Of a stretch of 64,000 nt of DNA, positions 1-7,989 are shown one piece after another (the first letter of the stretch is position 1; the number at the start of each line of letters is the position of its first letter). Location: assembly GCF_008368715.1 (NCBI RefSeq), contig NZ_SMRS01000001.1:62001-126000 (forward strand), in the 5' to 3' direction. A program made the position numbers and the translations under genes. This stretch comes from Nitrincola tapanii. Lineage in GTDB: Bacteria; Pseudomonadota; Gammaproteobacteria; Pseudomonadales; Balneatricaceae. The notes below the pieces were generated by a model. That model was not told the origin of the DNA. It ran no database searches and was given only the letters and a program-made list of their open reading frames with translations.

Positions 1-191
1 ATGCCCATCTTTACCTTAATCATATTGATGATCCGTCTATCGTGCAGGAACAGTTGTCGCGTATACCAGGTGCCTTGCCTAGGTTAAAAATCCTGCGGCG
101 TCCTGCGTCTATTTTTGACTATGAGTTTGCAGATTTTGTAATAGAGGGCTATGACCCCTATCCGGCCATTCGAGCGCCCATCTCTGTGTAA
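1..191 (+). CDS. thyA: thymidylate synthase, C-terminal part (left edge)
   Basis: The reading frame is open from base 3 to the TAA at 189-191 and has no start in the window, so it is the 3' end of a gene cut by the left edge. It encodes about 62 residues matching the end of ThyA: the HLYLNH segment, whose His and Tyr bind dUMP in the E. coli enzyme, then IFDYEF and the hallmark tail [15 protein letters not shown]. ThyA makes dTMP from dUMP and methylene-tetrahydrofolate, releasing dihydrofolate. folA begins 56 bases downstream, so the enzyme that recycles that dihydrofolate is next in line. The identification rests on the C-terminal motif only but is firm. Confidence 0.93.
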   Translation, partial: AHLYLNHIDDPSIVQEQLSRIPGALPRLKILRRPASIFDYEFADFVIEGYDPYPAIRAPISV

Positions 192-247
192 CTGGCTGAG
201 TGCAGCGCTGCAGAGATACAGTTTCACCCACTAGAGACAAGGTACGT

Positions 248-808
248 ATGCGTCTATCGATTATTGTCGCCCAAGCAAACAACCGCGTGATTGGGGTAGG
301 CAACAAGCTGCCCTGGTATTTGCCAGAAGATTTGCGCTATTTCAAACGAGTCACCCAAGGCAAGCCTATCATCATGGGGCGTAAAACCTTTGAATCGATC
401 GGCAGGCCTTTGCCAGGACGCACCAATATTGTCATTACACGTAATCCAGATTTTCAGGCAGCGGGTGTTGTGTGTGTAAATTCGTTGCAAGCGGCCATTG
501 AGCGTGCTGAGCAGCAGTTGCTGATTGATGCAGGTGATGAGGCCCTGGTCATCGGTGGGGCGGAAATCTATGCACAAGCACTTGCGCAAGCCGATCGGTT
601 GTATCTGACACAAGTCGATGCAGAGATTGAAGGTGATGCATGGTTCCCTGAGTTTTCTAAGCAAGAGTGGATTGAAGTCGGGCGCCAAGAGTTTGCCGCG
701 ATTGAGCCCAACCCCTACCCCTATCGTTTTATGATCTATGAGCGCCAAGCAGCAGGGTTTTCCGAGCGCGAGGGTACAGAAGAGCTGGGGGCGGATTTTG
801 GTGCTTGA
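248..808 (+). CDS. folA: dihydrofolate reductase
   Basis: NADPH-dependent reduction of dihydrofolate to tetrahydrofolate in the cytoplasm. The N-terminus carries the DHFR signature: IIVAQANNRVIG, then LPWYLPEDLRYFK with the active-site acid at about Asp28, MGRKTFESIG and the nucleotide-binding IGGAEIY region. The ATG at 248 is chosen because AAGG lies five bases upstream and the protein then starts like E. coli FolA; the frame is open further upstream. At 186 residues it is longer than the usual 159-170. The excess is a tail of about 20 residues after the last strand (YRFMIYER), encoded where birA begins. The last 8 bases overlap the proposed birA start. Confidence 0.95.
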   Translation: MRLSIIVAQANNRVIGVGNKLPWYLPEDLRYFKRVTQGKPIIMGRKTFESIGRPLPGRTNIVITRNPDFQAAGVVCVNSLQAAIERAEQQLLIDAGDEALVIGGAEIYAQALAQADRLYLTQVDAEIEGDAWFPEFSKQEWIEVGRQEFAAIEPNPYPYRFMIYERQAAGFSEREGTEELGADFGA

Positions 809-1763
809 GCGTTTATTGCAGTGCTTAGCGGACGGCCGTTTTCATTCAGGAAGTGAATTGGGTCGGGCGCTGGGGATGAGCCGAAGTGCTATCTGGAAAC
901 ACATCCGCACCTTGGAAAGCTTGGGCGTTGAGATCTTTAGTGTGCGTGGCCGTGGGTATCGTATACCCGGTGGTTTAGATCTGCTCGATTTAGATGCTTG
1001 TCGTGCCGCTTTGCTGCCTCAGGTTTCGCTACGCCTTGAAGCTCTGCAAAAACATCTAAACACCGCTTCGACCAATCTTTTGGCTGCTCAGGCCTTAAGA
1101 GAGGGTGTGCATCATGGAGTCTATGTCGCTGAACAGCAAACTGAGGGGCGTGGACGGCGTGGGCGGCGATGGTTTAGCCCCTTTGCCGCGAATCTCTATA
1201 TGTCTTTAGCTTGGCGTATGCCCTTAGGCTTAGCTTCCCTAGAGGGGTTAAGTCTTGCGGTGGCCTTAGCGCTGCGTAATGCCCTCATCGAGCTGGGCTG
1301 TGACGCCGTTAAGGTGAAGTGGCCGAATGACCTGCTGATTGAACAAGCAAAATTAGCCGGAATTTTGATCGAGGTCAGTGGTGATACAACGACGGAAGCG
1401 CAGCTCGTGATCGGTATCGGTATTAACGTCACCATGATGCAGGCGCCTGATGGAGCGATTGATCAGGCTTGGACCTCTTTGCAGCGCTCGGGTGTTCAGG
1501 TTTCACGCACGCATCTGTTGGCCTGTGTGCTTAATCACCTCATTTTGGCCTTAGAAAAGTTTGAGCGGGAAGGTTTTGTTGCTTTCCAGTCTGATTGGCA
1601 AAATGCTGATGCTTTTTACGGTCAGCGCAGCTGTGTGATATCCGGTGAGCAGGTCGTGGAAGGGATCTGCTTAGGGGTGAATGAGATGGGCGCGTTGCAA
1701 CTGGAAACGGAACAGGGTCGATTAAGTTTGCATGGTGGCGAGTTAAGCTTGCGTGCGTTATGA
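801..1763 (+). CDS. birA: bifunctional biotin-protein ligase / biotin operon repressor
   Basis: Attaches biotin to the carboxyl carrier protein through biotinyl-AMP and can act as a biotin-dependent repressor. An N-terminal helix-turn-helix is visible (HSGSELGRALGMSRSAIWKHI), followed by the biotin-AMP loop GRGRRGRRW, the catalytic KWPNDLL motif, GIGINV and a C-terminal SH3-like domain. The presence of the HTH supports the repressor function. I chose the GTG at 801: a G-rich Shine-Dalgarno lies at 785-790 and the protein is then 320 residues, the E. coli length. An in-frame ATG at 738 would add 21 residues but has no ribosome binding site and lies deep inside folA. The stop overlaps coaX by 4 bases. 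Confidence 0.93.
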   Translation: MLERLLQCLADGRFHSGSELGRALGMSRSAIWKHIRTLESLGVEIFSVRGRGYRIPGGLDLLDLDACRAALLPQVSLRLEALQKHLNTASTNLLAAQALREGVHHGVYVAEQQTEGRGRRGRRWFSPFAANLYMSLAWRMPLGLASLEGLSLAVALALRNALIELGCDAVKVKWPNDLLIEQAKLAGILIEVSGDTTTEAQLVIGIGINVTMMQAPDGAIDQAWTSLQRSGVQVSRTHLLACVLNHLILALEKFEREGFVAFQSDWQNADAFYGQRSCVISGEQVVEGICLGVNEMGALQLETEQGRLSLHGGELSLRAL

Positions 1764-2476
1764 AAATACTTGAGTTGGATTTAGGCAATAGTTTTTTGAA
1801 ATGGCGTTTGCGCGATGGTGCTTGGGTGGGGGCTGTGCAGCGTATTTTGATTACGGACCTTAGCCTAGATTGGCCATTAGAATGGTCAGGTATCCAGCGT
1901 GTCTATCTGGCTGCCGTGGCGCAGCAGGCTCTGCAAAGTGCACTGATCCAGCGTTTTCAACAGATGGGCGTTCAGGTTGAGTTGGCGCAGACGCAAGCCG
2001 TTTGCGCGGGGTTAAAAAATGCCTATGCCGAGCCTGAGCGTTTAGGAGTGGATCGTTGGTTGGTGATGCTAGCTGCCTGGAAGGCGCAGCCGAGTGCTTG
2101 TGCCATTCTGGATGCGGGGAGTGCCATTACTCTGGACTATATCGCAGCGGATGGGCAGCATCTGGGGGGGTATATTCTGCCGGGTGTATCCATTTTGCGA
2201 CAAAGCTTACTGAATAATACCGCTCGCGTGATGGCGGGAGCGGAAACGCGAGCGGCGGTGCTCAGTCCGGGCCGAACAACAGATGCATGTGTTGATAATG
2301 GACGTTTGCATCTGTTGAAGGGCTTTGTGCAAAGTGTGCAAGAAGAGGCAGCAGGGTTTCAGATTAAGCGTTGGATATTGACGGGTGGTGATGGTGAGCT
2401 ATTTAAACCCTGGCTGCCGAATGCTGAGTATCAGGCGGACCTGGTGCTCGATGGTTTGCAGTGGATGTTTGAGTAA
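1760..2476 (+). CDS. coaX: type III pantothenate kinase
   Basis: First step of coenzyme A synthesis: ATP-dependent phosphorylation of pantothenate. CoaX belongs to the ASKHA fold. The phosphate-1 loop DLGNSFLKWRL is at residues 7-17, RLGVDRWL lies mid-protein, and the second nucleotide-binding signature DAGSAITLDYI is followed by GGYILPG. At 238 residues it has normal length. The start overlaps the birA stop as ATGA, so translation is coupled. birA-coaX adjacency is also found in Pseudomonas. The stop TAA shares its last base with the ATG of the next small frame. Confidence 0.94.
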   Translation: MKILELDLGNSFLKWRLRDGAWVGAVQRILITDLSLDWPLEWSGIQRVYLAAVAQQALQSALIQRFQQMGVQVELAQTQAVCAGLKNAYAEPERLGVDRWLVMLAAWKAQPSACAILDAGSAITLDYIAADGQHLGGYILPGVSILRQSLLNNTARVMAGAETRAAVLSPGRTTDACVDNGRLHLLKGFVQSVQEEAAGFQIKRWILTGGDGELFKPWLPNAEYQADLVLDGLQWMFE

Positions 2477-2613
2477 TGTGGCGCTGGATTTTCATCATTT
2501 TGCTGTTGTTGAATGCGCTTTTATTCTTTTGGTTTGCACAGAAAGAACAGTCTCTACAGAACAGGCAACTTGGCTTGATTCAGGATTCAACGCTGCAATT
2601 TTCTAAAAAGTGA
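2476..2613 (+). CDS. 45-residue single-pass membrane microprotein
   Basis: The ATG overlaps the coaX stop (TAATG), so it is very likely translated by coupling. The product starts MWRWIFIILLLLNALLFFWF, one hydrophobic helix with an N-terminal Arg, followed by a short polar tail rich in Gln and Lys that ends in FSKK. In Pseudomonas the gene between coaX and the tRNA-tufB cluster encodes, as I recall, a protein with a similar N-terminal membrane segment followed by a SPOR domain. Here the reading frame stops before any such domain. It may be a degenerate anchor or a functional microprotein. The function is unknown. Confidence 0.6.
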   Translation: MWRWIFIILLLLNALLFFWFAQKEQSLQNRQLGLIQDSTLQFSKK

Positions 2614-2641
2614 TTTTTTTCAAAAAAAATGCAAACAGGGC

Positions 2642-2670
2642 TTGCCAGTCCCCAGCCAGATCAGTAAGAT
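2642..2670 (+). promoter_or_regulatory. sigma-70 promoter of the tRNA-tufB operon
   Basis: TTGCCA at 2642-2647, a 17-base spacer, then TAAGAT at 2665-2670. The discriminator that follows (ACGCACCAC) is GC-rich, as in promoters under stringent (ppGpp/DksA) control. Transcription should begin near 2677, just before tRNA-Thr at 2691. Confidence 0.75.
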
Positions 2671-2690
2671 ACGCACCACTTCGCTGACAT

Positions 2691-2766
<76 letters not shown>

Positions 2767-2785
2767 TTAAGTAAGTGAAGCTCGT

Positions 2786-2869
2786 GGTGGGATTCCCGAG
2801 TGGCCAAAGGGATCAGACTGTAAATCTGACGCGAGAGCTTCGGTGGTTCGAATCCACCTCCCACCACCA
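2786..2869 (+). tRNA. tyrU: tRNA-Tyr(GUA)
   Basis: Class II tRNA with a long variable arm and encoded CCA. The acceptor GGTGGGA pairs with TCCCACC. The anticodon loop CTGTAAA gives GTA. Second gene of the tRNA-tufB array. Confidence 0.97.
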
Positions 2870-2890
2870 TCCTCAATCAGCTGTAACTCG

Positions 2891-2965
2891 GCGGGTATGG
2901 TATAGTGGCTATTACCTCAGCCTTCCAAGCTGAAGAGGCGGGTTCGATTCCCGCTACCCGCTCCA
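2891..2965 (+). tRNA. glyT: tRNA-Gly(UCC)
   Basis: The acceptor GCGGGTA pairs with TACCCGC, the anticodon loop CTTCCAA gives TCC, and CCA is encoded. Third gene of the array. Confidence 0.97.
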
Positions 2966-2975
2966 AAATGTATTC

Positions 2976-3050
2976 GCTCATGTAGCTCAGGGGTAGAGCA
3001 CACCCTTGGTAAGGGTGAGGTCGGCGGTTCAAATCCGCCCATGAGCTCCA
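2976..3050 (+). tRNA. thrT: tRNA-Thr(GGU)
   Basis: The acceptor GCTCATG pairs with CATGAGC, the anticodon loop TTGGTAA gives GGT, and CCA is encoded. Last tRNA before tufB. The spacer to tufB holds a hairpin (3058-3089). Confidence 0.97.
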
Positions 3051-3057
3051 GATGTTA

Positions 3058-3089
3058 AAAGGGTAGATATAGTAATATGTCTGCCCTTT
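3058..3089 (+). other. hairpin between thrT and tufB
   Basis: AAAGGGTAGA (3058-3067) can pair with TCTGCCCTTT (3080-3089): ten pairs with one G-T wobble and a 12-base AT-rich loop. No long T-run follows, so a processing or mRNA 5'-end structure is more likely than a full terminator. Confidence 0.5.
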
Positions 3090-3137
3090 GTTGTATTTAA
3101 TGGCCGCTGGTCAACTGGAATAGATTGGGAACTTAAG

Positions 3138-4331
3138 ATGGCTAAGAAAGCTTTTGAACGTAACAAGCCTCACGTCAACGTAGGAACCATTGGCCACGTT
3201 GACCATGGTAAAACCACCCTGACTGCAGCTCTGACGCGCGTATGTGCGGAAGTGTGGGGCGGTACAGCGGTAGCGTTTGACGGTATCGACAATGCACCCG
3301 AAGAGCGTGAGCGTGGTATCACCATCTCTACTTCACACGTAGAGTATGAGTCACCTGTTCGCCACTATGCGCACGTAGACTGCCCAGGTCACGCTGACTA
3401 TGTTAAAAACATGATCACCGGTGCGGCGCAGATGGACGGCGCGATCCTGGTGTGTTCAGCGGCTGACGGCCCCATGCCACAGACGCGTGAGCACATTCTG
3501 CTGTCACGTCAGGTCGGCGTACCTTACATCGTTGTGTTCCTGAACAAAGCGGACATGGTTGACGATGCTGAGCTGTTGGAACTGGTTGAAATGGAAGTGC
3601 GTGAGCTTCTCGACCAGTACGACTTCCCAGGCGACGACACTCCGATCGTTGTAGGTTCAGCGCTGATGGCACTGAATGGCGAAGACGACAACGAAATGGG
3701 TACGTCTGCGGTTAAGAAACTGGTTGAAACTCTGGATGCTTACATCCCTGAGCCAGAGCGTGCTGTTGACCGTCCATTCCTGATGCCAATCGAAGACGTT
3801 TTCTCTATCTCCGGTCGTGGTACCGTAGTAACAGGCCGTATCGAGCGTGGTATCCTGAAAGTGGGTGACGAGATCGAGATCGTCGGTGTACGTGACACCA
3901 CGAAAACGACTTGTACCGGTGTTGAGATGTTCCGTAAGCTGCTGGACGAAGGTCGTGCAGGTGAGAACGTGGGTGCGCTGCTGCGTGGTACTAAGCGTGA
4001 CGACGTTGAGCGTGGTCAGGTTCTGTGCAAACCCGGTTCAATCAAGCCGCACACTAAGTTCGAAGGCGAAGTGTACGTGTTGAGCAAAGAAGAAGGTGGT
4101 CGTCATACTCCATTCTTCAAAGGCTACCGTCCACAGTTCTACTTCCGTACGACTGACATCACGGGCGCGTGCGAACTGCCAGAAGGTGTTGAGATGGTGA
4201 TGCCAGGTGATAACGTTCAGATGACCGTTACCCTGATCAACCCAATCGCGATGGAAGAAGGTCTGCGCTTTGCGATCCGTGAAGGCGGTCGTACAGTGGG
4301 TGCGGGCGTTGTTGCGAAAATTATTGAGTAA
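3138..4331 (+). CDS. tufB: elongation factor Tu, copy B
   Basis: GTPase that carries aminoacyl-tRNA to the ribosomal A site. The G1 motif GHVDHGKT is at residues 19-26, followed by DCPGH (near 81-85), NKAD (near 136) and then domains 2 and 3. It is 397 residues, slightly longer than E. coli EF-Tu (394). The start is ATG. It follows four tRNA genes in one transcription unit, which co-orders EF-Tu with its tRNA partners. The protein is identical to that of tufA (19641-20834), and by eye the two genes differ at about a dozen silent positions, indicating ongoing gene conversion. Confidence 0.98.
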   Translation: MAKKAFERNKPHVNVGTIGHVDHGKTTLTAALTRVCAEVWGGTAVAFDGIDNAPEERERGITISTSHVEYESPVRHYAHVDCPGHADYVKNMITGAAQMDGAILVCSAADGPMPQTREHILLSRQVGVPYIVVFLNKADMVDDAELLELVEMEVRELLDQYDFPGDDTPIVVGSALMALNGEDDNEMGTSAVKKLVETLDAYIPEPERAVDRPFLMPIEDVFSISGRGTVVTGRIERGILKVGDEIEIVGVRDTTKTTCTGVEMFRKLLDEGRAGENVGALLRGTKRDDVERGQVLCKPGSIKPHTKFEGEVYVLSKEEGGRHTPFFKGYRPQFYFRTTDITGACELPEGVEMVMPGDNVQMTVTLINPIAMEEGLRFAIREGGRTVGAGVVAKIIE

Positions 4332-4347
4332 TTCTTCTCAATAATCC

Positions 4348-4376
4348 TTGCCAAGAGATGGGGGGGTGACTATAAT
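4348..4376 (+). promoter_or_regulatory. sigma-70 promoter for trpT (and probably secE-nusG)
   Basis: TTGCCA at 4348-4353, a 17-base spacer and a perfect TATAAT at 4371-4376. Transcription should start near 4383, about 14 bases before tRNA-Trp. No terminator separates trpT from secE, so read-through into secE-nusG is likely. Confidence 0.8.
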
Positions 4377-4396
4377 GTGCCTCCCTATTATGCAGT

Positions 4397-4472
<76 letters not shown>

Positions 4473-4533
4473 ATCCCATTCGGGGTTGGCGTCACATAGC
4501 GTAAGCTTACCTATATAAGCCGAGGCTTCTAGC

Positions 4534-4902
4534 GTGAATACAAAAGTAAATTCCGAAGGATCTAAGCTTGATGGCCTGAAATGGGCTGTTGTCGTTGCTA
4601 TTGTGGTGATAGGTGTAGTGGGAAACTCGATCTTTTCCGGTGAGTCTCTCCTTTATCGTGTCCTTGCACTGCTGGTCTTGGCGGGAATCGCAGGTTTTAT
4701 TGCTCTGCAAACTGAAAAGGGTAAAACCTGGTTTCGCTTATTTAAAGATGCCAAGGGCGAAATGCGCAGAGTGGTTTGGCCAACGCGCCAGGAAACCTTG
4801 CAAACTACCCTGATGGTTCTGGTGGCGGTGTTGTTAGTGGCTCTTATGTTGTGGGGTCTAGATACGCTGCTGGGGTGGATTGTTTCTGGGGTGATAGGCT
4901 GA
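4534..4902 (+). CDS. secE: preprotein translocase subunit SecE
   Basis: Essential inner-membrane subunit of the SecYEG channel. Three hydrophobic segments are visible (roughly residues 17-36, 42-60 and 92-118), the three-helix form found in enterobacteria and relatives. The conserved cytoplasmic amphipathic part [17 protein letters not shown] precedes the last helix. It is 122 residues (E. coli 127). The start is GTG, since no ATG occurs in frame at a sensible place. nusG follows after 7 bases, the classical secE-nusG pair. Confidence 0.95.
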   Translation: MNTKVNSEGSKLDGLKWAVVVAIVVIGVVGNSIFSGESLLYRVLALLVLAGIAGFIALQTEKGKTWFRLFKDAKGEMRRVVWPTRQETLQTTLMVLVAVLLVALMLWGLDTLLGWIVSGVIG

Positions 4903-4909
4903 GGTTGGC

Positions 4910-5452
4910 ATGAGTACTGAGAAAAAACGCTGGTATGTTGTGCATGCTTACTCGGGTTTTGAAAAGCGTGTAATGAACGGCCTGAAAGAGCGTATCGAAT
5001 TGCATGGGATGCAGGATCTTTTTGGTGAGGTGTTGGTGCCTACTGAAGAGGTCATCGAGATTCGTGATGGTAAGAAGCGCAAGTCGGAGCGTAAGTTTTA
5101 TCCTGGCTATGTGCTGGTTAATATGGTCATGAATGATGAGACCTGGCATCTGGTTAAAAGCACGCCGCGTGTTCTAGGATTTATTGGTGGAACGGCTGAC
5201 AAGCCTGCTCCAATTACTGAGCGTGAAGCAAATGAGATTTTGCAGCGCGTAGAGAGTGGTGCTGATAAGCCTAAGCCAAAAACGGTGTTTGAGCCGGGCG
5301 AAATGGTGCGTGTTGTTGATGGCCCATTTGCTGACTTTAACGGCGTTGTCGAAGAAGTAAATTATGAGAAGAATCGTCTCCAGGTTGCGGTCTTGATCTT
5401 TGGGCGTTCAACACCAGTCGAACTTGAGTTCCGTCAAGTCGAAAAAGCGTGA
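4910..5452 (+). CDS. nusG: transcription termination/antitermination protein NusG
   Basis: Elongation factor that binds the beta-prime clamp helices through its NGN domain, and Rho or ribosomal S10 through its KOW domain. The N-terminus has the NGN motif [15 protein letters not shown], then YPGYVLV, and the C-terminal KOW motif [19 protein letters not shown]. 180 residues, practically the E. coli length (181). It is followed by an intrinsic terminator before rplK. Confidence 0.97.
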   Translation: MSTEKKRWYVVHAYSGFEKRVMNGLKERIELHGMQDLFGEVLVPTEEVIEIRDGKKRKSERKFYPGYVLVNMVMNDETWHLVKSTPRVLGFIGGTADKPAPITEREANEILQRVESGADKPKPKTVFEPGEMVRVVDGPFADFNGVVEEVNYEKNRLQVAVLIFGRSTPVELEFRQVEKA

Positions 5453-5460
5453 TTTTTGTA

Positions 5461-5489
5461 ACCTGAGAGGCTTGGTCTCTCGGGTTTTT
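5461..5489 (+). terminator. intrinsic terminator after nusG
   Basis: The nine-pair stem ACCTGAGAG / CTCTCGGGT (one wobble) with a 7-base loop is followed by TTTTT. It separates secE-nusG from the rplK operon. Confidence 0.8.
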
Positions 5490-5540
5490 ATGCAATAACG
5501 GGGAGCCTTGCGGCGTTTGTACCCATTAGGAGTAGCTTAA

Positions 5541-5975
5541 ATGGCTAAGAAAATTAATGCTTATATCAAGCTGCAGGTAAAAGCAGGTCAGGCGAACCCA
5601 AGTCCGCCGGTAGGTCCTGCTCTGGGTCAGCACGGTGTCAATATCATGGAGTTCTGTAAGGCGTTTAACGCTGCGACTCAGGGTATGGAGCCAGGTCTGC
5701 CAACACCTGTTGTGATCACTGTTTACAGCGATCGTAGTTTTACCTTCATCACTAAAACACCACCGGCTGCCATTCTGTTGAAAAAAGCAGCAGGTCTGAA
5801 AAGCGGATCTCCACGTCCGAACACTCAGAAGGTGGGTACAGTTACTCGTGCGCAGTTGGAAGAGATTGCCACCACTAAGATGCCAGATCTGACCGCTTCT
5901 GATATGGAAGCAGCAGTTCGTACCATCGCTGGTAGCGCGCGTTCCATGGGTCTGGTTGTAGAAGGTGAAGAATAA
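5541..5975 (+). CDS. rplK: 50S ribosomal protein L11
   Basis: Binds the GTPase-associated centre of 23S rRNA and is needed for RelA activation. The proline-rich N-terminal signature [16 protein letters not shown] is clear, and the C-terminal RNA-binding domain ends with [11 protein letters not shown]. 144 residues (E. coli 142). AGGAGT lies upstream of the ATG. The stop shares a base with the rplA start. Confidence 0.98.
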   Translation: MAKKINAYIKLQVKAGQANPSPPVGPALGQHGVNIMEFCKAFNAATQGMEPGLPTPVVITVYSDRSFTFITKTPPAAILLKKAAGLKSGSPRPNTQKVGTVTRAQLEEIATTKMPDLTASDMEAAVRTIAGSARSMGLVVEGEE

Positions 5976-6670
5976 TGGCTAAGCTGACTAAGCGCCAGAA
6001 GGCGATTCGCGAGAAGGTAGAAGCCGGCAAACTGTACAACGTACAGGATGCTGTGGCTCTGCTGGCAGAAGTCTCTGCCGTTAAGTTCACCGAATCTGTT
6101 GATGTTGCGGTTAACCTGGGTGTTGATCCACGTAAATCTGATCAGGTTGTGCGCGGTTCAACCGTTCTGCCACACGGTACAGGTAAAGATGTACGTGTTG
6201 CTGTCTTTGCTCAGGGCGACAATGCTGAGAAAGCTAAAGCAGCGGGTGCAGATATCGTAGGTTTTGAAGATCTAGCTGAACAGATCAAAGGCGGCAACCT
6301 GAACTTTGACGTAGTGATTGCTACGCCTGACGCGATGCGTATCGTGGGTCAGTTGGGTCAGGTTCTGGGTCCACGTGGTCTGATGCCAAACCCTAAAGTT
6401 GGTACTGTGACTCCAGACGTAGCGACGGCTGTTCAGAATGCTAAAGCCGGTCAGGTACGTTTCCGTACAGACAAAAACGGCATCATCCACTGTTCAGTGG
6501 GTAAAGTTGGCTTTAGCCAAGACGCAATTAAAGAAAACATCGAAGCTCTGGTAGCGGATCTGAAGAAGCTGAAGCCTTCTTCATCTAAAGGTGTTTATCT
6601 GAAGAAAGTGACTCTGTCCACCACTATGGGACCGGGTCTGGCAGTTGATCAGTCCTCTCTGAGCGTCTGA
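5975..6670 (+). CDS. rplA: 50S ribosomal protein L1
   Basis: Forms the mobile L1 stalk at the E site. In E. coli it represses its own operon by binding the rplK leader. Recognised by [46 protein letters not shown] and the end [15 protein letters not shown]. 231 residues (E. coli 234). The start overlaps the rplK stop by one base (TAATG), so the two are translationally coupled. Confidence 0.98.
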   Translation: MAKLTKRQKAIREKVEAGKLYNVQDAVALLAEVSAVKFTESVDVAVNLGVDPRKSDQVVRGSTVLPHGTGKDVRVAVFAQGDNAEKAKAAGADIVGFEDLAEQIKGGNLNFDVVIATPDAMRIVGQLGQVLGPRGLMPNPKVGTVTPDVATAVQNAKAGQVRFRTDKNGIIHCSVGKVGFSQDAIKENIEALVADLKKLKPSSSKGVYLKKVTLSTTMGPGLAVDQSSLSV

Positions 6671-6884
6671 TTCTGCTAATGGGATTTGAGGGTCTTCGTG
6701 ACCTCTTCACAGAGACGAAGGCCGTCAAAGACCGCAGGTGACACAGGTATCCTGTGTCTTAATGGGCTACCAGCCTGCGCAGACGGTGAGATTCAACCGA
6801 ATCAAAACCACCGTACTCATACTCGTTGCAATGTCTGCACGAGTGGTTGGTAAATAGTCGTAAGACTCAATCCAGGAGTAAATC
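6671..6884 (+). promoter_or_regulatory. L10 leader (rplJL autoregulatory mRNA region)
   Basis: This 214-base gap before rplJ folds into several helices: CGCAGG (6733-6738) with CCTGCG (6774-6779) enclosing GACACAGG/CCTGTGTC (6740-6758), and ACGGTG pairing with CACCGT a little downstream. In E. coli and many bacteria the L10-L12 complex binds this leader through a kink-turn and represses rplJL translation. Identity as the L10 leader is inferred from position and fold; promoters could also lie here. Confidence 0.65.
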
Positions 6885-7376
6885 GTGGCATTAGGACTCG
6901 AAGACAAAAAAGCGATCGTCGCTGAAGTCCAGGAAGCTGCTGCATCCGCTCTGTCCGCCGTAGTTGCCGATTCTCGCGGCGTTACTGTGACAGATATGAC
7001 TCAACTGCGTAAAGTTGCGCGCGAAAATGGTGTATGGCTGCGTGTCGTACGTAATACCTTGGCGCGCCGTGCAGTCGATGGAACCCAGTACGAGTGTCTG
7101 AAAGACAGCTTTGTGGGCCCGTCGATCATTGCCTTCTCAAACGAGCACCCAGGTGCGGGTGCGCGTATTCTTCAGGAATTCGCTAAAGGCAATGACAAGT
7201 TTGAGTTGAAAGCAGCTGCTTTCGAAGGCGAAAAAGTTGACATCGCGATGCTGGCAAGCCTGCCGACATACGACGAAGCGATTGCGAAGCTGATGAGCGT
7301 TCTGAAAGAAGCTTCAGCTGGCAAGCTGGTTCGTACACTGGCCGCTGTTCGCGATCAGAAAGAGCAGGCTGCTTGA
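6885..7376 (+). CDS. rplJ: 50S ribosomal protein L10
   Basis: Anchors the L7/L12 dimers to the ribosomal stalk. The N-terminus [14 protein letters not shown] and the [13 protein letters not shown] motif are typical. It has 163 residues (E. coli 165), ending in a helix that binds L7/L12. The start is GTG at 6885 with GGAG eight bases before. The leader upstream fits autoregulation by L10-L12. Confidence 0.97.
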   Translation: MALGLEDKKAIVAEVQEAAASALSAVVADSRGVTVTDMTQLRKVARENGVWLRVVRNTLARRAVDGTQYECLKDSFVGPSIIAFSNEHPGAGARILQEFAKGNDKFELKAAAFEGEKVDIAMLASLPTYDEAIAKLMSVLKEASAGKLVRTLAAVRDQKEQAA

Positions 7377-7448
7377 TTGCCTTAGGCACAAGCCCTGTAT
7401 ACAGAGTTTAATGAGCAGTCGCTCACACAAAAATTCAGGAAATTTAAC

Positions 7449-7814
7449 ATGTCTCTGACTCACGAAGATATCATCAATGCAGTTGCTGAAATGTCTGTAA
7501 AGGACGTTGTTGCTCTGATTGAAGCTATGGAAGAAAAATTCGGTGTTACCGCTGCAGCTGCAGTTGTAGCCGCTGGCCCAGCTGCAGCAGCAGTTGAAGA
7601 GCAGACTGAATTCAACGTTATCCTGGCTGATGCTGGCGAGAAGAAAGTTAACGTTATCAAAGCTGTTCGTGGTGCAACCGGTCTGGGCTTGAAAGAAGCT
7701 AAAGAACTGGTTGACGGCGCTCCTTCTACTGTTAAAGAAGGCGTTTCTAAAGAAGAAGCTGAAGCTCTCAAGAAAGAGCTGGAAGAAGCCGGCGCTAAAG
7801 TCGAGCTTAAGTAA
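7449..7814 (+). CDS. rplL: 50S ribosomal protein L7/L12
   Basis: Multi-copy stalk protein that recruits translational GTPases. An N-terminal dimerisation part is followed by an Ala/Val-rich hinge ([17 protein letters not shown]) and the factor-binding domain with [24 protein letters not shown]. 121 residues, as in E. coli. The hinge is coded by repetitive GCTGCAG-like sequence, which explains open frames on the other strand. Confidence 0.98.
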   Translation: MSLTHEDIINAVAEMSVKDVVALIEAMEEKFGVTAAAAVVAAGPAAAAVEEQTEFNVILADAGEKKVNVIKAVRGATGLGLKEAKELVDGAPSTVKEGVSKEEAEALKKELEEAGAKVELK

Positions 7815-7860
7815 TCGCTTCAATGCGCTGCAGGCAGCGTAATCTGCTCTAAAAGCGTAT

Positions 7861-7891
7861 GGCTGGTGGCCAAAGAGCCACCGGCCTTTTT
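7861..7891 (+). terminator. rplL-rpoB partial terminator (attenuator)
   Basis: GGCTGGTGGC (7861-7870) pairs with GCCACCGGCC (7877-7886), followed by TTTTT. In E. coli the hairpin at this place is an attenuator that lets only part of the polymerases into rpoBC, so the ratio of ribosomal protein to RNA polymerase is set here. Confidence 0.8.
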
Positions 7892-7989
7892 CCGTTATTA
7901 AGTGACAGCAAATAGATAACGGTATTGCAGACTGGAAGATCCCCTTCTGGACTGGCTTCTCAACTAGGTGCACATGCTGGGGAACACTG

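Noticed and set aside
5490..5540. Promoter for rplK directly upstream of its start
   Set aside because: Only a weak CAATAA-like -10 is present with no -35 at proper distance; I could not support a position.
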